Below are positions 1 through 6,290 of a stretch of DNA of 39,647 bases, piece by piece. Below the pieces are notes generated by a model. That model was given only the letters and a program-made list of their open reading frames with translations. It was not told where the DNA came from and searched no databases. Where the stretch lies: NCBI GenBank assembly GCA_028291345.1, contig JAQGIF010000124.1:1-39647 (forward strand). The letters are read 5' to 3'. The position numbers and the translations under genes are program-made. The DNA is from Rhodospirillales bacterium. Lineage in GTDB: Bacteria > Pseudomonadota > Alphaproteobacteria > BOG-932 > Roseiterribacteraceae. Position 1 is the stretch's first letter, and each line of letters starts with the position of its first letter.

Positions 1-1
1 G

Positions 2-225
2 GCCGCCCGAGCCCTACTCGGAATCGACCAACGGCAAGTCGCCGAGCTGTCTGGCGTGTCGTTGCCGACTATCCAGCGGATGGAAGCGAGCGAAGGCAAT
101 GTAAGGGCATTATCGATACGCTTACGACGATTGTCGAGACATCCCATGCGGCCCGCGTCGACTTGATCGGCGAAATGTGAGGATCATCGGTTGCCGGCGT
201 GGCGTCCGGTTAAAGCTCGCCAGAA
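2..225 (+). pseudogene. decayed XRE-family helix-turn-helix regulator (partial at window edge)
   Basis: The frame from base 2 reads a clear Cro/CI-type helix-turn-helix (RQVAELSGVSLPTIQRME). After about residue 34 the expected continuation (KGIIDTLTTIVET, then VDLIGEM) is found in the next frame from base 103, ending in a stop at 178-180. A further homologous-looking tail (GCRRGVRLKLARNP) follows in yet another frame at 189-230. At least two frameshifts therefore break the gene, and its start lies outside the window. It sits just before a broken SulP transporter gene; a regulator/transporter pair is plausible but inferred. An assembly error cannot be excluded, but a neighbour with many lesions favours real decay. 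Confidence 0.6.
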
Positions 226-404
226 ACCCGAGCGGCAATTCCAGCTAACGATACCCGCTCTGCGACCGCAGTCGCCTGAGATCCGGACCGACGATCCCGC
301 CGCTCCAGGCTGCAAGAAAGCCGCCCGCCGTTCACGCGGCAAAGAAAGCGGCTCGTCCTTCGCAAAGCGGATTGTGATTCTTGTCCAAGCGCGACAGCCT
401 AGTT

Positions 405-1020
405 TCGTCGAACTGTTCACCTCCAAACTGGTCACCATCCTGCGCGAGCGCTACGGGTTCGGCGATCTCAGAGCCGATATCGTGGCGGGTCTGATCGTCG
501 CTCTACCGCTCTCCATGGGCCATCGCAGGCACGGAACCGGGCCGTTCACCTCCAAGCTTCTGGCGCTGGGCGAAGCGCTGCCTTCGGTGAGAGGCGGTCG
601 AAGTCGAACGCCCCATGCTGATAGTTGAGGAAGACTTGCCCGACGCTTCAGGAGGTAACGGCCGCACTCCTTACAGCTCGGCTCTCGCGACCGATCTCGA
701 CGTTGTAGTATAGCGGATATCCGGAGCGTTCTTTTTCGGCGCCGCGAAGGCAGTCGGAGCGGCGCTTGATCGAATCGGCGAACGCCCGAAGGCCTTGTCA
801 TCGATTTTTCGGCCGTGCCGGTCCTCGACTCGACCGCAGCCCGCCACGATCACGGGGTTCGTCCGGAAGGCGCGCAGACAAGGCGCAGCACTCTAGCTCT
901 CAGGAGCACGGCAACCGATCAGGCGGATCCTGCTGACTCACGGCATGCGGCCGCCGCATGTTCGGTTCGCCATAAAATTGACGGACGGTCGCGGCTGCAC
1001 ACAGGAAAGCGGCCGGCCTG
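405..1020 (+). pseudogene. remnant of a SulP-family inorganic anion transporter (STAS domain)
   Basis: Bases 405-530 encode the usual SulP amino end (FTSKLVTILRERYGFGDL, then RADIVAGL and ALPLSM), followed by a frameshift. Bases about 590-1020, scattered over three frames and crossed by stops at 713-715 and near 890, encode the carboxyl linker and the STAS domain: RISGAFFFGAAKAVGAALDR, then VIDFSAVPVLDSTAA, then GARQPIRRILLTHG. Intact SulP proteins have roughly 500-600 residues, so most of the membrane domain (several hundred residues) is gone by internal deletion. It cannot make a working transporter. The family assignment rests on motif recognition only. Confidence 0.65.
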
Positions 1021-1160
1021 TCGGAGTCGGAGCCGGTCCAGGCCGCGGACTGTGGCGCCAATTCCCTGCACCAGTGACTTGCATTAGAGATGGAACTTCG
1101 CGTTGGCGGCATCATCCATCATCCGGCTACAAACGGCCGTCCAGGTCAGGAGCTCCGGGA

Positions 1161-1241
1161 CTATAAATCCGGGGCGTGGACCAGCGCGATCATGGGGCTG
1201 AGGGTGATCGCCACGAAAGCGACGACCCCACCGATCCACAT
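1161..1241 (-). CDS. possible small membrane protein, in frame after the stop of the upstream regulator gene
   Basis: Past the TAG stop of the winged-helix gene (1305-1307) the same frame stays open for 47 more codons to a stop at 1161-1163. It contains one strongly hydrophobic segment, MWIGGVVAFVAITLSPMIAL. The first ATG is at 1239-1241, giving 26 residues. A TTG at 1272-1274 would give 37. Neither start has a convincing ribosome binding site. It could be a tiny membrane peptide, the tail of a longer ancestral protein cut by the stop, or chance. I do not recognise a family. Confidence 0.2.
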   Translation of the reverse strand: MWIGGVVAFVAITLSPMIALVHAPDL

Positions 1242-1304
1242 AATGAGCAAGGTTCGCCGCGGCGCGTGATCCAACTCAAAAAAAGTCGCCGAGGGCGCGG
1301 TCCA

Positions 1305-1814
1305 CTAGGCCGCCAAACGCACCACGCCCGCAGCCGCAAGTTGGCGATCGTGTTGTAGCCCCTTTTGCCGCGATTTCTCTGCCAGGGTCAGTGCGGCCTC
1401 AAGATACTCGGCGATTGCCTTCTCGCCAGAGGATTGCGCTAAATTAAGCGCCATCAATATCTTGTCGCTCAAGCGCCGGTTCAGTTCCGGAACCGCGGAT
1501 GCATTGATTTCGTAACCAATACGCGGCTCCGCTCGGATTTCGATTCCGGTGACCAGAATCTTCTTGCGGAGCGAATGGACGGCGACCCGGATAGAAACAG
1601 CTGCCGAGTTGGGTTCGCGCATGCCATAGACTTTCTGGATAAGGACTTCCATCGAAGTCGGCCGCGACCGATTGCCCAAAAGGACCTGCAATATATCTGA
1701 TTCGTGCGGCGTCAGATGGATGATAGTCCAGTTGAAAAAGATCGTATTATGGTTGTAGTCGAATTCGAAGCCGCCATGGGCTGCACTGTCCACGATCTTG
1801 CGTTGTCCGATCAT
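1305..1814 (-). CDS. winged-helix (OmpR/PhoB C-terminal type) transcriptional regulator without receiver
   Basis: The 169-residue protein carries an OmpR-type winged helix at about residues 10-104: HLTPHESDILQVLL, then SMEVLIQKVYG, then SIRVAVHSLRKKI, with the wing RIGYEI. A helical tail of about 60 residues follows. There is no receiver domain, so it is probably a DNA-binding output not switched by its own phosphorylation. The ATG at 1812-1814 was chosen because longer starts would overlap the sigma-54 promoter at 1871-1886; the predicted leader is about 45 bases. The gene lies downstream of the LuxO-like sigma-54 activator on the same strand and has its own promoter and upstream palindrome, so it is the likely direct target of that activator. 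What it regulates is unknown. Confidence 0.8.
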   Translation of the reverse strand: MIGQRKIVDSAAHGGFEFDYNHNTIFFNWTIIHLTPHESDILQVLLGNRSRPTSMEVLIQKVYGMREPNSAAVSIRVAVHSLRKKILVTGIEIRAEPRIGYEINASAVPELNRRLSDKILMALNLAQSSGEKAIAEYLEAALTLAEKSRQKGLQHDRQLAAAGVVRLAA

Positions 1815-1870
1815 ATTCTGGCTCTCGTTGTCTTGGGCTGCCGGGGGGGACCCGCCTATGACCGGACATC

Positions 1871-1886
1871 GCAAGCCGTGTGCCAA
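1871..1886 (-). promoter_or_regulatory. sigma-54 (-24/-12) promoter of the winged-helix regulator gene
   Basis: The minus strand reads TTTGGCACACGGCTTGCGA. This fits the RpoN consensus TGGCAC-N5-TTGC, with GG (1884-1883) and GC (1872-1871) separated by exactly 10 bases. The predicted start of transcription is near 1859, an A on the minus strand, about 45 bases before the ATG at 1814. The gene encoding a sigma-54 activator is immediately upstream. Confidence 0.75.
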
Positions 1887-1947
1887 AGGTTTAACCTATT
1901 GATCTAATGGATTACCCCGTTGGGCTGAGGGGCACAACGCACCTGCT

Positions 1948-1964
1948 TTTTGCAAAATGCAAAA
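1948..1964. promoter_or_regulatory. perfect palindrome matching the LuxO operator type (TTGCA-N3-TGCAA)
   Basis: TTTTGCAAAATGCAAAA is a perfect inverted repeat (arms of 7, spacer AAA). Its core at 1950-1962, TTGCAAAATGCAA, matches the TTGCAWWWTGCAA motif I recall for LuxO sites at Vibrio qrr promoters. Its centre lies about 97 bases upstream of the predicted sigma-54 start site, a normal distance for an enhancer site. The activator assignment is inferred. Confidence 0.6.
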
Positions 1965-1973
1965 GGGCCTCTG

Positions 1974-1986
1974 ACGCAAAACGCAA
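1974..1986. promoter_or_regulatory. second, degenerate LuxO-type half palindrome
   Basis: On the minus strand this reads TTGCGTTTTGCGT, a variant of the 13-base site at 1950-1962 with three departures from the ideal motif. The centres are 24 bases apart, close to two helical turns, as expected for paired enhancer sites. It is weak on its own and supported mainly by position. Confidence 0.35.
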
Positions 1987-2012
1987 TGGAATGGCAGACT
2001 GAAAGTTCGCTG

Positions 2013-3401
2013 TTACGCTTCCCAGCCTTCTTTTTTGCGATAAATGGTAGATGCGCTGATGCCGAGTTTACGGGCAGCCAGCTGAATATTGCCGCGATAC
2101 AGATCGATTGCGCGCTCGATATATTGGCGCTCCATATCCGCCAGCAGCATGATTGTATCGCTGCTTTCCGGCAAGGTCGTTAACGCTGGCGAGGGTAAAA
2201 CTGAATTTTTTGTAGTCGCCGCGGCATTCGATATGGGCAGGCCGGGCAGCATCGCTTCGGTCACGGCCGGCCCGTTATTGAGGACGACGATATTACGGAT
2301 CACGTTTTGCAATTGACGAACGTTGCCTGGCCATGAATAGGTCAGCAGGCGGGCCTCCGCCTCGGCGGTCAACGATGTGAACGAGCGTCCTTCTTTTTTG
2401 GAAAGATCCGTTAGGAAGCGGCGGGCGATCAGGATTATGTCCTCACCACGGTCTCGCAGCGGTGGAAGCTCGATCGGAATGACGAACAGCCTGTAGAACA
2501 GGTCTTCACGCAGCCTGCCCTCGCGCACCGCGTCCATCGGGTCGCGGTTGGTGGCGGCGATAAAACGGATATCGGCTTGGCGCGTACGACCCTCGCCAAC
2601 ACGTTCATAGGTGCCGGTCTGGATGAAGCGGAGCAGCTTTGTCTGCAGCCCCATCTCCATTTCGCCGAGTTCGTCGAGGAACAGCGTCCCACCGTCGGCC
2701 CTGGCGGCGGCACCTTCCTGGTCGGCGGTGGCGCCCGTGAAGGCCCCTTTGGCATGGCCGAAGATCGTGCTTTCGAGCAGATCACGCGGGATGGCGCCGC
2801 AATTGAGCGCCACGAACTGCCGCGCTGCCCGGGGGCCGAGTGTGTGCAGCGCCTGCGCCGCCAGCTCCTTGCCGGTGCCGCTCTCGCCAGTGATGAACAC
2901 GCTCGCTGAGCTGCGCGCCGCTGCTTCGATCGTTCGGTAAACGCGCTGCATGGGCAATGACCGGCCGATGAATTCACCGAAATTGGCGTGCTCGACGGTG
3001 CGCCTGAATGTCTCCACCTCGCGCTTCAGTTCGGTGTTCGACAGTGCGTTGGTAACCGTGGTGACCAGGCGTGCGCCTGCGAACGGTTTGACGAGATAAT
3101 CGAATGCGCCCAGGCGTACCGCCTCGACCGCGACGGTGAGGGCGGCATTCGCAGTGGTGACCACGGTTGCCGGCGGGCTGGGCCAGTGGCGCATTTCACG
3201 CAAGATATCCATGCCATCCATGTCGGGCAGCTTGAGATCGAGCAGCATGCAATCGACAGAGTGCTCGCGTAGAAGCGCTAGTGCCTGATGACCGGTTTCG
3301 GCCATCAGCATGGTGTGGCCCAGCGCTTCGAGTTGCAGTTTGCAGGTATACGCCAGGGACCGGCTGTCCTCGACAATGAGGACGGTGCGCTTGTCAACCA
3401 T
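2013..3401 (-). CDS. LuxO-like sigma-54-dependent response regulator (NtrC family)
   Basis: The 462-residue protein has the full NtrC layout. A receiver domain (1-120) carries phosphoacceptor D55 (CMLLDLKLPDMDG), acidic pocket E11-D12 and K105. An AAA+ domain (about 142-375) carries Walker A GESGTGKE (172-179), the sigma-54 contact loop GAFTGA (219-224) and Walker B TLFLDE. A Fis-type helix-turn-helix lies at the end (GNIQLAARKLGISASTIYRK). Many stretches resemble Vibrio LuxO closely (LQTKLLRFIQTGTYERVGEG; WPGNVRQLQNVIRNIVVLNN), and its partner is an Hpt protein like LuxU. The genes overlap by 8 bases (start ATG within the Hpt stop), implying translational coupling. It should activate RpoN promoters, the nearest being at 1871-1886. 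No sensor kinase is in the window. Orthology with LuxO is inferred from memory of the sequence. Confidence 0.88.
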   Translation of the reverse strand: MVDKRTVLIVEDSRSLAYTCKLQLEALGHTMLMAETGHQALALLREHSVDCMLLDLKLPDMDGMDILREMRHWPSPPATVVTTANAALTVAVEAVRLGAFDYLVKPFAGARLVTTVTNALSNTELKREVETFRRTVEHANFGEFIGRSLPMQRVYRTIEAAARSSASVFITGESGTGKELAAQALHTLGPRAARQFVALNCGAIPRDLLESTIFGHAKGAFTGATADQEGAAARADGGTLFLDELGEMEMGLQTKLLRFIQTGTYERVGEGRTRQADIRFIAATNRDPMDAVREGRLREDLFYRLFVIPIELPPLRDRGEDIILIARRFLTDLSKKEGRSFTSLTAEAEARLLTYSWPGNVRQLQNVIRNIVVLNNGPAVTEAMLPGLPISNAAATTKNSVLPSPALTTLPESSDTIMLLADMERQYIERAIDLYRGNIQLAARKLGISASTIYRKKEGWEA

Positions 3402-3756
3402 ATCGCCCAGGTCCTCCCAACGCGAGATCAGCCTTGACGGCCTGCCAGGCGGCTTCGACGTTCCGCAGAAGTCCTTCCAGCTGTTGTTGCTCGCCGGATT
3501 GCGCCGATTCTTCTAATGCGCCGGCGCAGCGCGCCAGCTGAAGCGCTCCGACATTCGCCGACGCGCCACCAAGCGTATGTGCAGCGCGCGCGAGCCCGTC
3601 ACGCTGCCCTTCGTCAAGCGACGACCGCGCGGCGATGCAGAGTCCTTCCGCTTCGACGACAAAGATATCCAGGATCGCTCGATAGATTTCATCGGACGAG
3701 CTACCCCATTGATCGCGAAGATGTGCGGAGTCGAATGCTGACTGCTGTGTTGCCAC
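3394..3756 (-). CDS. LuxU-like histidine phosphotransfer (Hpt) protein
   Basis: The 120-residue single-domain helical protein has the phosphoacceptor histidine at H60 in ARAAHTLGGASANVGALQL, the Hpt signature. The lysine usually found three residues after the histidine (HxxKGS) is replaced by glycine (HTLGGAS), which is unusual and may alter docking or transfer rate. The start is GTG (3754-3756) with a weak upstream site. The length is close to LuxU (about 114). It overlaps the LuxO-like gene and should pass phosphate from an unlinked hybrid kinase to D55 of that regulator. It could also serve the stand-alone receiver at 3985-4359. Confidence 0.8.
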   Translation of the reverse strand: MATQQSAFDSAHLRDQWGSSSDEIYRAILDIFVVEAEGLCIAARSSLDEGQRDGLARAAHTLGGASANVGALQLARCAGALEESAQSGEQQQLEGLLRNVEAAWQAVKADLALGGPGRYG

Positions 3757-3829
3757 GTTTTATAAAGTCCCGGCATTGGGAAACCCGGCGGTCGCGCGAA
3801 CCGAAACCGTCGGTCTTTCGGAAGTAATC

Positions 3830-3877
3830 GAAGCGCGGGCCGATTCTGGATTCGTTTCCGCGCTTCGCTTTTTATTT
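3830..3877 (+). terminator. intrinsic terminator on the plus strand (no plus-strand gene before it)
   Basis: Perfect 9-base stem GAAGCGCGG / CCGCGCTTC (3830-3838 and 3858-3866), 19-base loop, then GCTTTTTATTT. The T run follows only on the plus strand, while the genes on both sides are on the minus strand. A smaller stem CCGAAA/TTTCGG lies just upstream at about 3801-3821. Together these suggest the end of a short RNA divergent from the Hpt gene. Confidence 0.45.
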
Positions 3878-3928
3878 CGCGCTAAATCATATCACGACCT
3901 GTGAAACGCAGGCGAGGATGATGTCGGT

Positions 3929-3966
3929 AACCCCGCGGCGCAGCCTTAGCAGGCCCCCCGCGGGTT
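3929..3966. other. GC-rich hairpin downstream of the receiver gene
   Basis: AACCCCGCGG and CCGCGGGTT can pair (one bulged C) around a 19-base loop. It lies 19 bases after the stop of the minus-strand receiver gene but has no T run, so it may protect or end that message by another route. The rest of 3757-3984 shows no gene. Confidence 0.3.
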
Positions 3967-3984
3967 GATATGCACGTCGATGGA

Positions 3985-4359
3985 TTACTTTCCGGCCAAC
4001 AGAAGCCGGCTCACTAGATCGACAAGTTCCGACGGGCGAAAGGGTTTCAAAATGATCTCGTCAGCCCCTAGCTTACGAGCGGCATCGAGATATTGACGGC
4101 CCACATTCATACCGCCACCCGACATCGCTACAATCGGCACGTCTTGTGACATGGCGCGAATTTCTAGAATTGTCTCAGTGCCCTGTTTCCCCGGCATAAC
4201 GATGTCGGAAATTACCAACGCGGGCTTCTCGGCCTTAAAACGCTCCAGACCTTCCACGCCATCCTTGGCTAGGATCACGACGTGGTTTGCGCGGGTAAGG
4301 GTAAGATCGATCATCTTGCGGAACCCCGGATCGTCTTCGATGATCAATATCTTGGCCAT
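3985..4359 (-). CDS. single-domain response regulator (CheY-like receiver)
   Basis: The 124-residue protein is one receiver domain with nothing else: acidic pocket EDD (8-10), phosphoacceptor D52 (VISDIVMPG), S80 and K105 (EIILKPF). The start ATG is preceded by GAGGGAATATC, a good ribosome binding site. With no output domain it may act as a phosphate sink, compete with the LuxO-like receiver for the Hpt protein, or bind a partner protein. It lies 229 bases upstream of the Hpt gene on the same strand, with a hairpin between them, so it is probably not in the same operon. Confidence 0.85.
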   Translation of the reverse strand: MAKILIIEDDPGFRKMIDLTLTRANHVVILAKDGVEGLERFKAEKPALVISDIVMPGKQGTETILEIRAMSQDVPIVAMSGGGMNVGRQYLDAARKLGADEIILKPFRPSELVDLVSRLLLAGK

Positions 4360-4379
4360 GATATTCCCTCACGAGTTCG

Positions 4380-4588
4380 GCGTCTCGCCGCTTCCGTCCT
4401 ACGGCGCGGATCAGTTGGGCCAGACTGCCCTTGCGATAAGGTATACTCTGCAGGGGGCAGGTGCGCAGCTCCAGATCATCGGCAAATCGCGTTTACGGAA
4501 GTCCGCTGGTGAGAACGACCTTGATGCCCGGCCATCGGATGACAGCCGCGTCGGCGAGTGCGAATCCGTCAATTCTGCCGGGCATCAT
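4380..4588 (-). pseudogene. fragment of a receiver domain
   Basis: The minus-strand frame entering at 4588 reads MMPGRIDGFALADAAVIRWP, then VVLTSGLP, the beta3 to beta4 part of a receiver domain. A TAA at about 4491 follows, and past it the same frame reads PYRKGSLAQLIRAVGRKRR, the usual carboxyl end of such domains. The first half with the phosphoacceptor is missing. The relic ends against the start of the intact receiver gene, so it may be the residue of a hybrid kinase or of an older duplicate receiver. Confidence 0.5.
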
Positions 4589-4590
4589 TT

Positions 4591-4603
4591 TAAATATTTG
4601 ATT
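4591..4603 (-). promoter_or_regulatory. IHF-type binding site
   Basis: The minus strand reads AATCAAATATTTA, a full match to the IHF consensus WATCAA-N4-TTR, inside an AT-rich stretch that stands out from the GC-rich surroundings. It lies about 80 bases upstream of the sigma-54-type promoter at 4679-4694, consistent with DNA bending for an enhancer-dependent promoter. Confidence 0.4.
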
Positions 4604-4678
4604 TAATTCAACATCTGATCTTTCCACTTTTCTGTATGCCGGGTCCACGGCAAACTGTAATTGAGCCGGATTTTTATT

Positions 4679-4694
4679 TGGCATGACCGTTGCA
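4679..4694 (+). promoter_or_regulatory. second sigma-54-type promoter, pointing into a region without a plus-strand gene
   Basis: TTTGGCATGACCGTTGCA fits TGGCACG-N4-TTGCA with one change; GG (4680-4681) and GC (4692-4693) are exactly 10 bases apart. The start of transcription would be about 4705. Downstream lies only the antisense of the broken Lrp gene; the first plus-strand gene is arginase at 5361. It could make a small RNA, a long arginase leader, or be fortuitous. No LuxO-type palindrome was seen nearby. Confidence 0.5.
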
Positions 4695-4765
4695 CCGCTG
4701 GCGCCGCGATGAGGCGAGAGAGTCGCGATGCCCGGAACGGTCGCGCTTCGTCCGGTCAATTCACC

Positions 4766-5216
4766 TTAGCGGGCGCGGTCGTCCGGCTTCGCCTGAGCGG
4801 TTCGCGGTGTCGCTAGCAACAGGTTCGTCTCCGACGCGGTGATGCCTGCGATCATGCGGATGCGTCGCAGGACCGTATGCAGTTCGGTCAAGCTCTGGGT
4901 GCCAAGCTTCACAATCAAGTCCCATTTCCCATTCGTCGTATGGATCGCGCTGTTCGGTAAAGCCGGCCAGGGTATCGATGACGCGGTCTGCCGCGCGGCC
5001 CTCCACCTCGATTAGGGTCAGGCCGCGTACCGGCATGGCGATCGCGTCCGAGCGCAGCATCGGCGTGTAGCCGACGATATCGCGGTCTCTTTCCAGCCGG
5101 TCCATCCGCGACCGGATCGTTGCCCGCGATAATCCCAGCTCCAGCGCCAGGTCGGCCACGCTGCGCCGGCCGTTCTTGCGCAGCAGGGCAATAAGCCCGC
5201 GGTCGAAATTATCCAT
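4766..5216 (-). pseudogene. frameshifted Lrp/AsnC-family regulator
   Basis: From ATG 5214-5216 the protein starts as a normal AsnC-family regulator: helix-turn-helix in SVADLALELGLSRATIRSRM, then the start of the ligand-binding domain (MPVRGLTLIEVEG). After TLAGFTEQR the frame is lost at about 4944-4950. The expected continuation AIHTTNGKWDLIVKLGTQSL, then RRIRMIAGITASETNLL, is in another frame and ends at TAA 4766-4768. Loss of a GC pair in a CGCGCG run would explain the shift. The helix-turn-helix is intact but the effector domain is scrambled, so ligand response is probably lost. Divergent from arginase, which it presumably regulated. A sequencing error in the GC run is the main alternative. 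Confidence 0.75.
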
Positions 5217-5286
5217 GTCGCTACCGAAGCGGAAAGAGGCCAAAATGACGAGCAAGGACTACATTCTGATAATAGCTGCCGCACTT

Positions 5287-5317
5287 TCTGGCAATATTCC
5301 CCGTTCATATCGCCAGA
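5287..5317. promoter_or_regulatory. inverted repeat operator between the Lrp-type gene and arginase
   Basis: TCTGGCAATAT and ATATCGCCAGA are inverted arms of 11 bases (10 pair) around a 9-base spacer. The repeat lies 44 bases before the arginase ATG and 71 bases from the regulator start, where an AsnC/Lrp regulator of a divergent catabolic gene would be expected to bind. The binding protein is inferred. Confidence 0.5.
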
Positions 5318-5360
5318 TACCCCGACTATTTTCAGTGCAACGTTTTGACGGAGATGAACA

Positions 5361-6290
5361 ATGCCCGCACCGCCCTGTATCCTCATCGGCGTCCCCGTCC
5401 AGGAAGGCACCGGACGTCTCGGCTGCGACATGGGGCCGAGCGCATTCCGAGCGGCTGGAATTGCCATTGCGCTCAAGGATCTGGGTTTCGATATCATCGA
5501 TCGCGGCAATCTTTCGCCGGCACCCGTGCGGCAGGTCGCGCACGCCAATCCCGCCCTCAAATCCCTGCCGGAGATCGTCGCCTGGACTGAGGCGGTGGCG
5601 GAGGCAGTCTATCGCGAGGGAGCGCACGGCATGCCGATCGTACTGGGCGGCGATCACAGCCTGGGCGCCGGTACGCTGGCGGGTCACGCAAGGCGAGCGG
5701 CCGAGATGGGGCGCGAGCTGTTCGTGCTGTGGCTGGACGCTCATGCCGACTTCCACACGCTTGATACCAGCGTCAGCGGCAATCTGCACGGCGTGCCCGT
5801 AGCCTACGCCACGGGGCGGCCGAGCTTCGCGGGCATCTATCCGCCGCTGCCCGTGCCGGTGAAGACGGAGAATATCTGCATGATGGGCGTGCGGAGTGTC
5901 GATCCCGCCGAGCGCATCGCGATCCGCGAGACCGGGATCACCGTCTATGACATGCGCTCGATCGACGAGCACGGCGTGGCGCGGCTGCTTGCCAGTTTTC
6001 TGGACCGGGTCGCCGCGGCCGACGGCATCCTTCATGTCAGTTTCGACGTCGATTTCCTCGATGCCGGCATCGCACCAGGGGTCGGCACCACGGTTCCGGG
6101 CGGGGTGACCTTCCGCGAGGCGCATCTTGTCATGGAGATGCTGTGCGACAGCGGACGGGTGACAAGCCTCGACCTCGTCGAACTCAACCCCTTTCTCGAC
6201 GAGCGCGGCCGTACCGCAATGCTCATGGTCGAGCTTACCGCGAGCCTGATGGGCCGCACGGTGCTCGACCGCCCAACGAGGAGTTACTGA
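5361..6290 (+). CDS. rocF: arginase
   Basis: The 309-residue protein, usual arginase length, hydrolyses L-arginine to L-ornithine and urea in the cytoplasm. The dinuclear manganese ligands are all visible: H99 in GGDHS, D126/H128/D130 in DAHADFH, and D229/D231 in SFDVDFLD. Substrate loop SGNLHG (139-144) and the closing GTTVPGG and ELNPFLD motifs are present. The start ATG has GGAGATGAACA before it. It was evidently the first gene of an arginine catabolic operon with ornithine cyclodeaminase, whose start overlapped its stop. That downstream gene and the divergent regulator are both broken, so ornithine made here must be used by another route. The gene itself looks intact. Confidence 0.93.
   Translation: MPAPPCILIGVPVQEGTGRLGCDMGPSAFRAAGIAIALKDLGFDIIDRGNLSPAPVRQVAHANPALKSLPEIVAWTEAVAEAVYREGAHGMPIVLGGDHSLGAGTLAGHARRAAEMGRELFVLWLDAHADFHTLDTSVSGNLHGVPVAYATGRPSFAGIYPPLPVPVKTENICMMGVRSVDPAERIAIRETGITVYDMRSIDEHGVARLLASFLDRVAAADGILHVSFDVDFLDAGIAPGVGTTVPGGVTFREAHLVMEMLCDSGRVTSLDLVELNPFLDERGRTAMLMVELTASLMGRTVLDRPTRSY

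Noticed and set aside
1931-1946. GGCACAACGCACCTGC as a plus-strand sigma-54 promoter
   Set aside because: The GG and GC are 12 bases apart rather than 10.
3740-3800. Sigma-54 promoter for a Qrr-like RNA beside the Hpt gene
   Set aside because: No GG-N10-GC pair with suitable context was found on the plus strand here, and nothing resembling the conserved Qrr core was seen.
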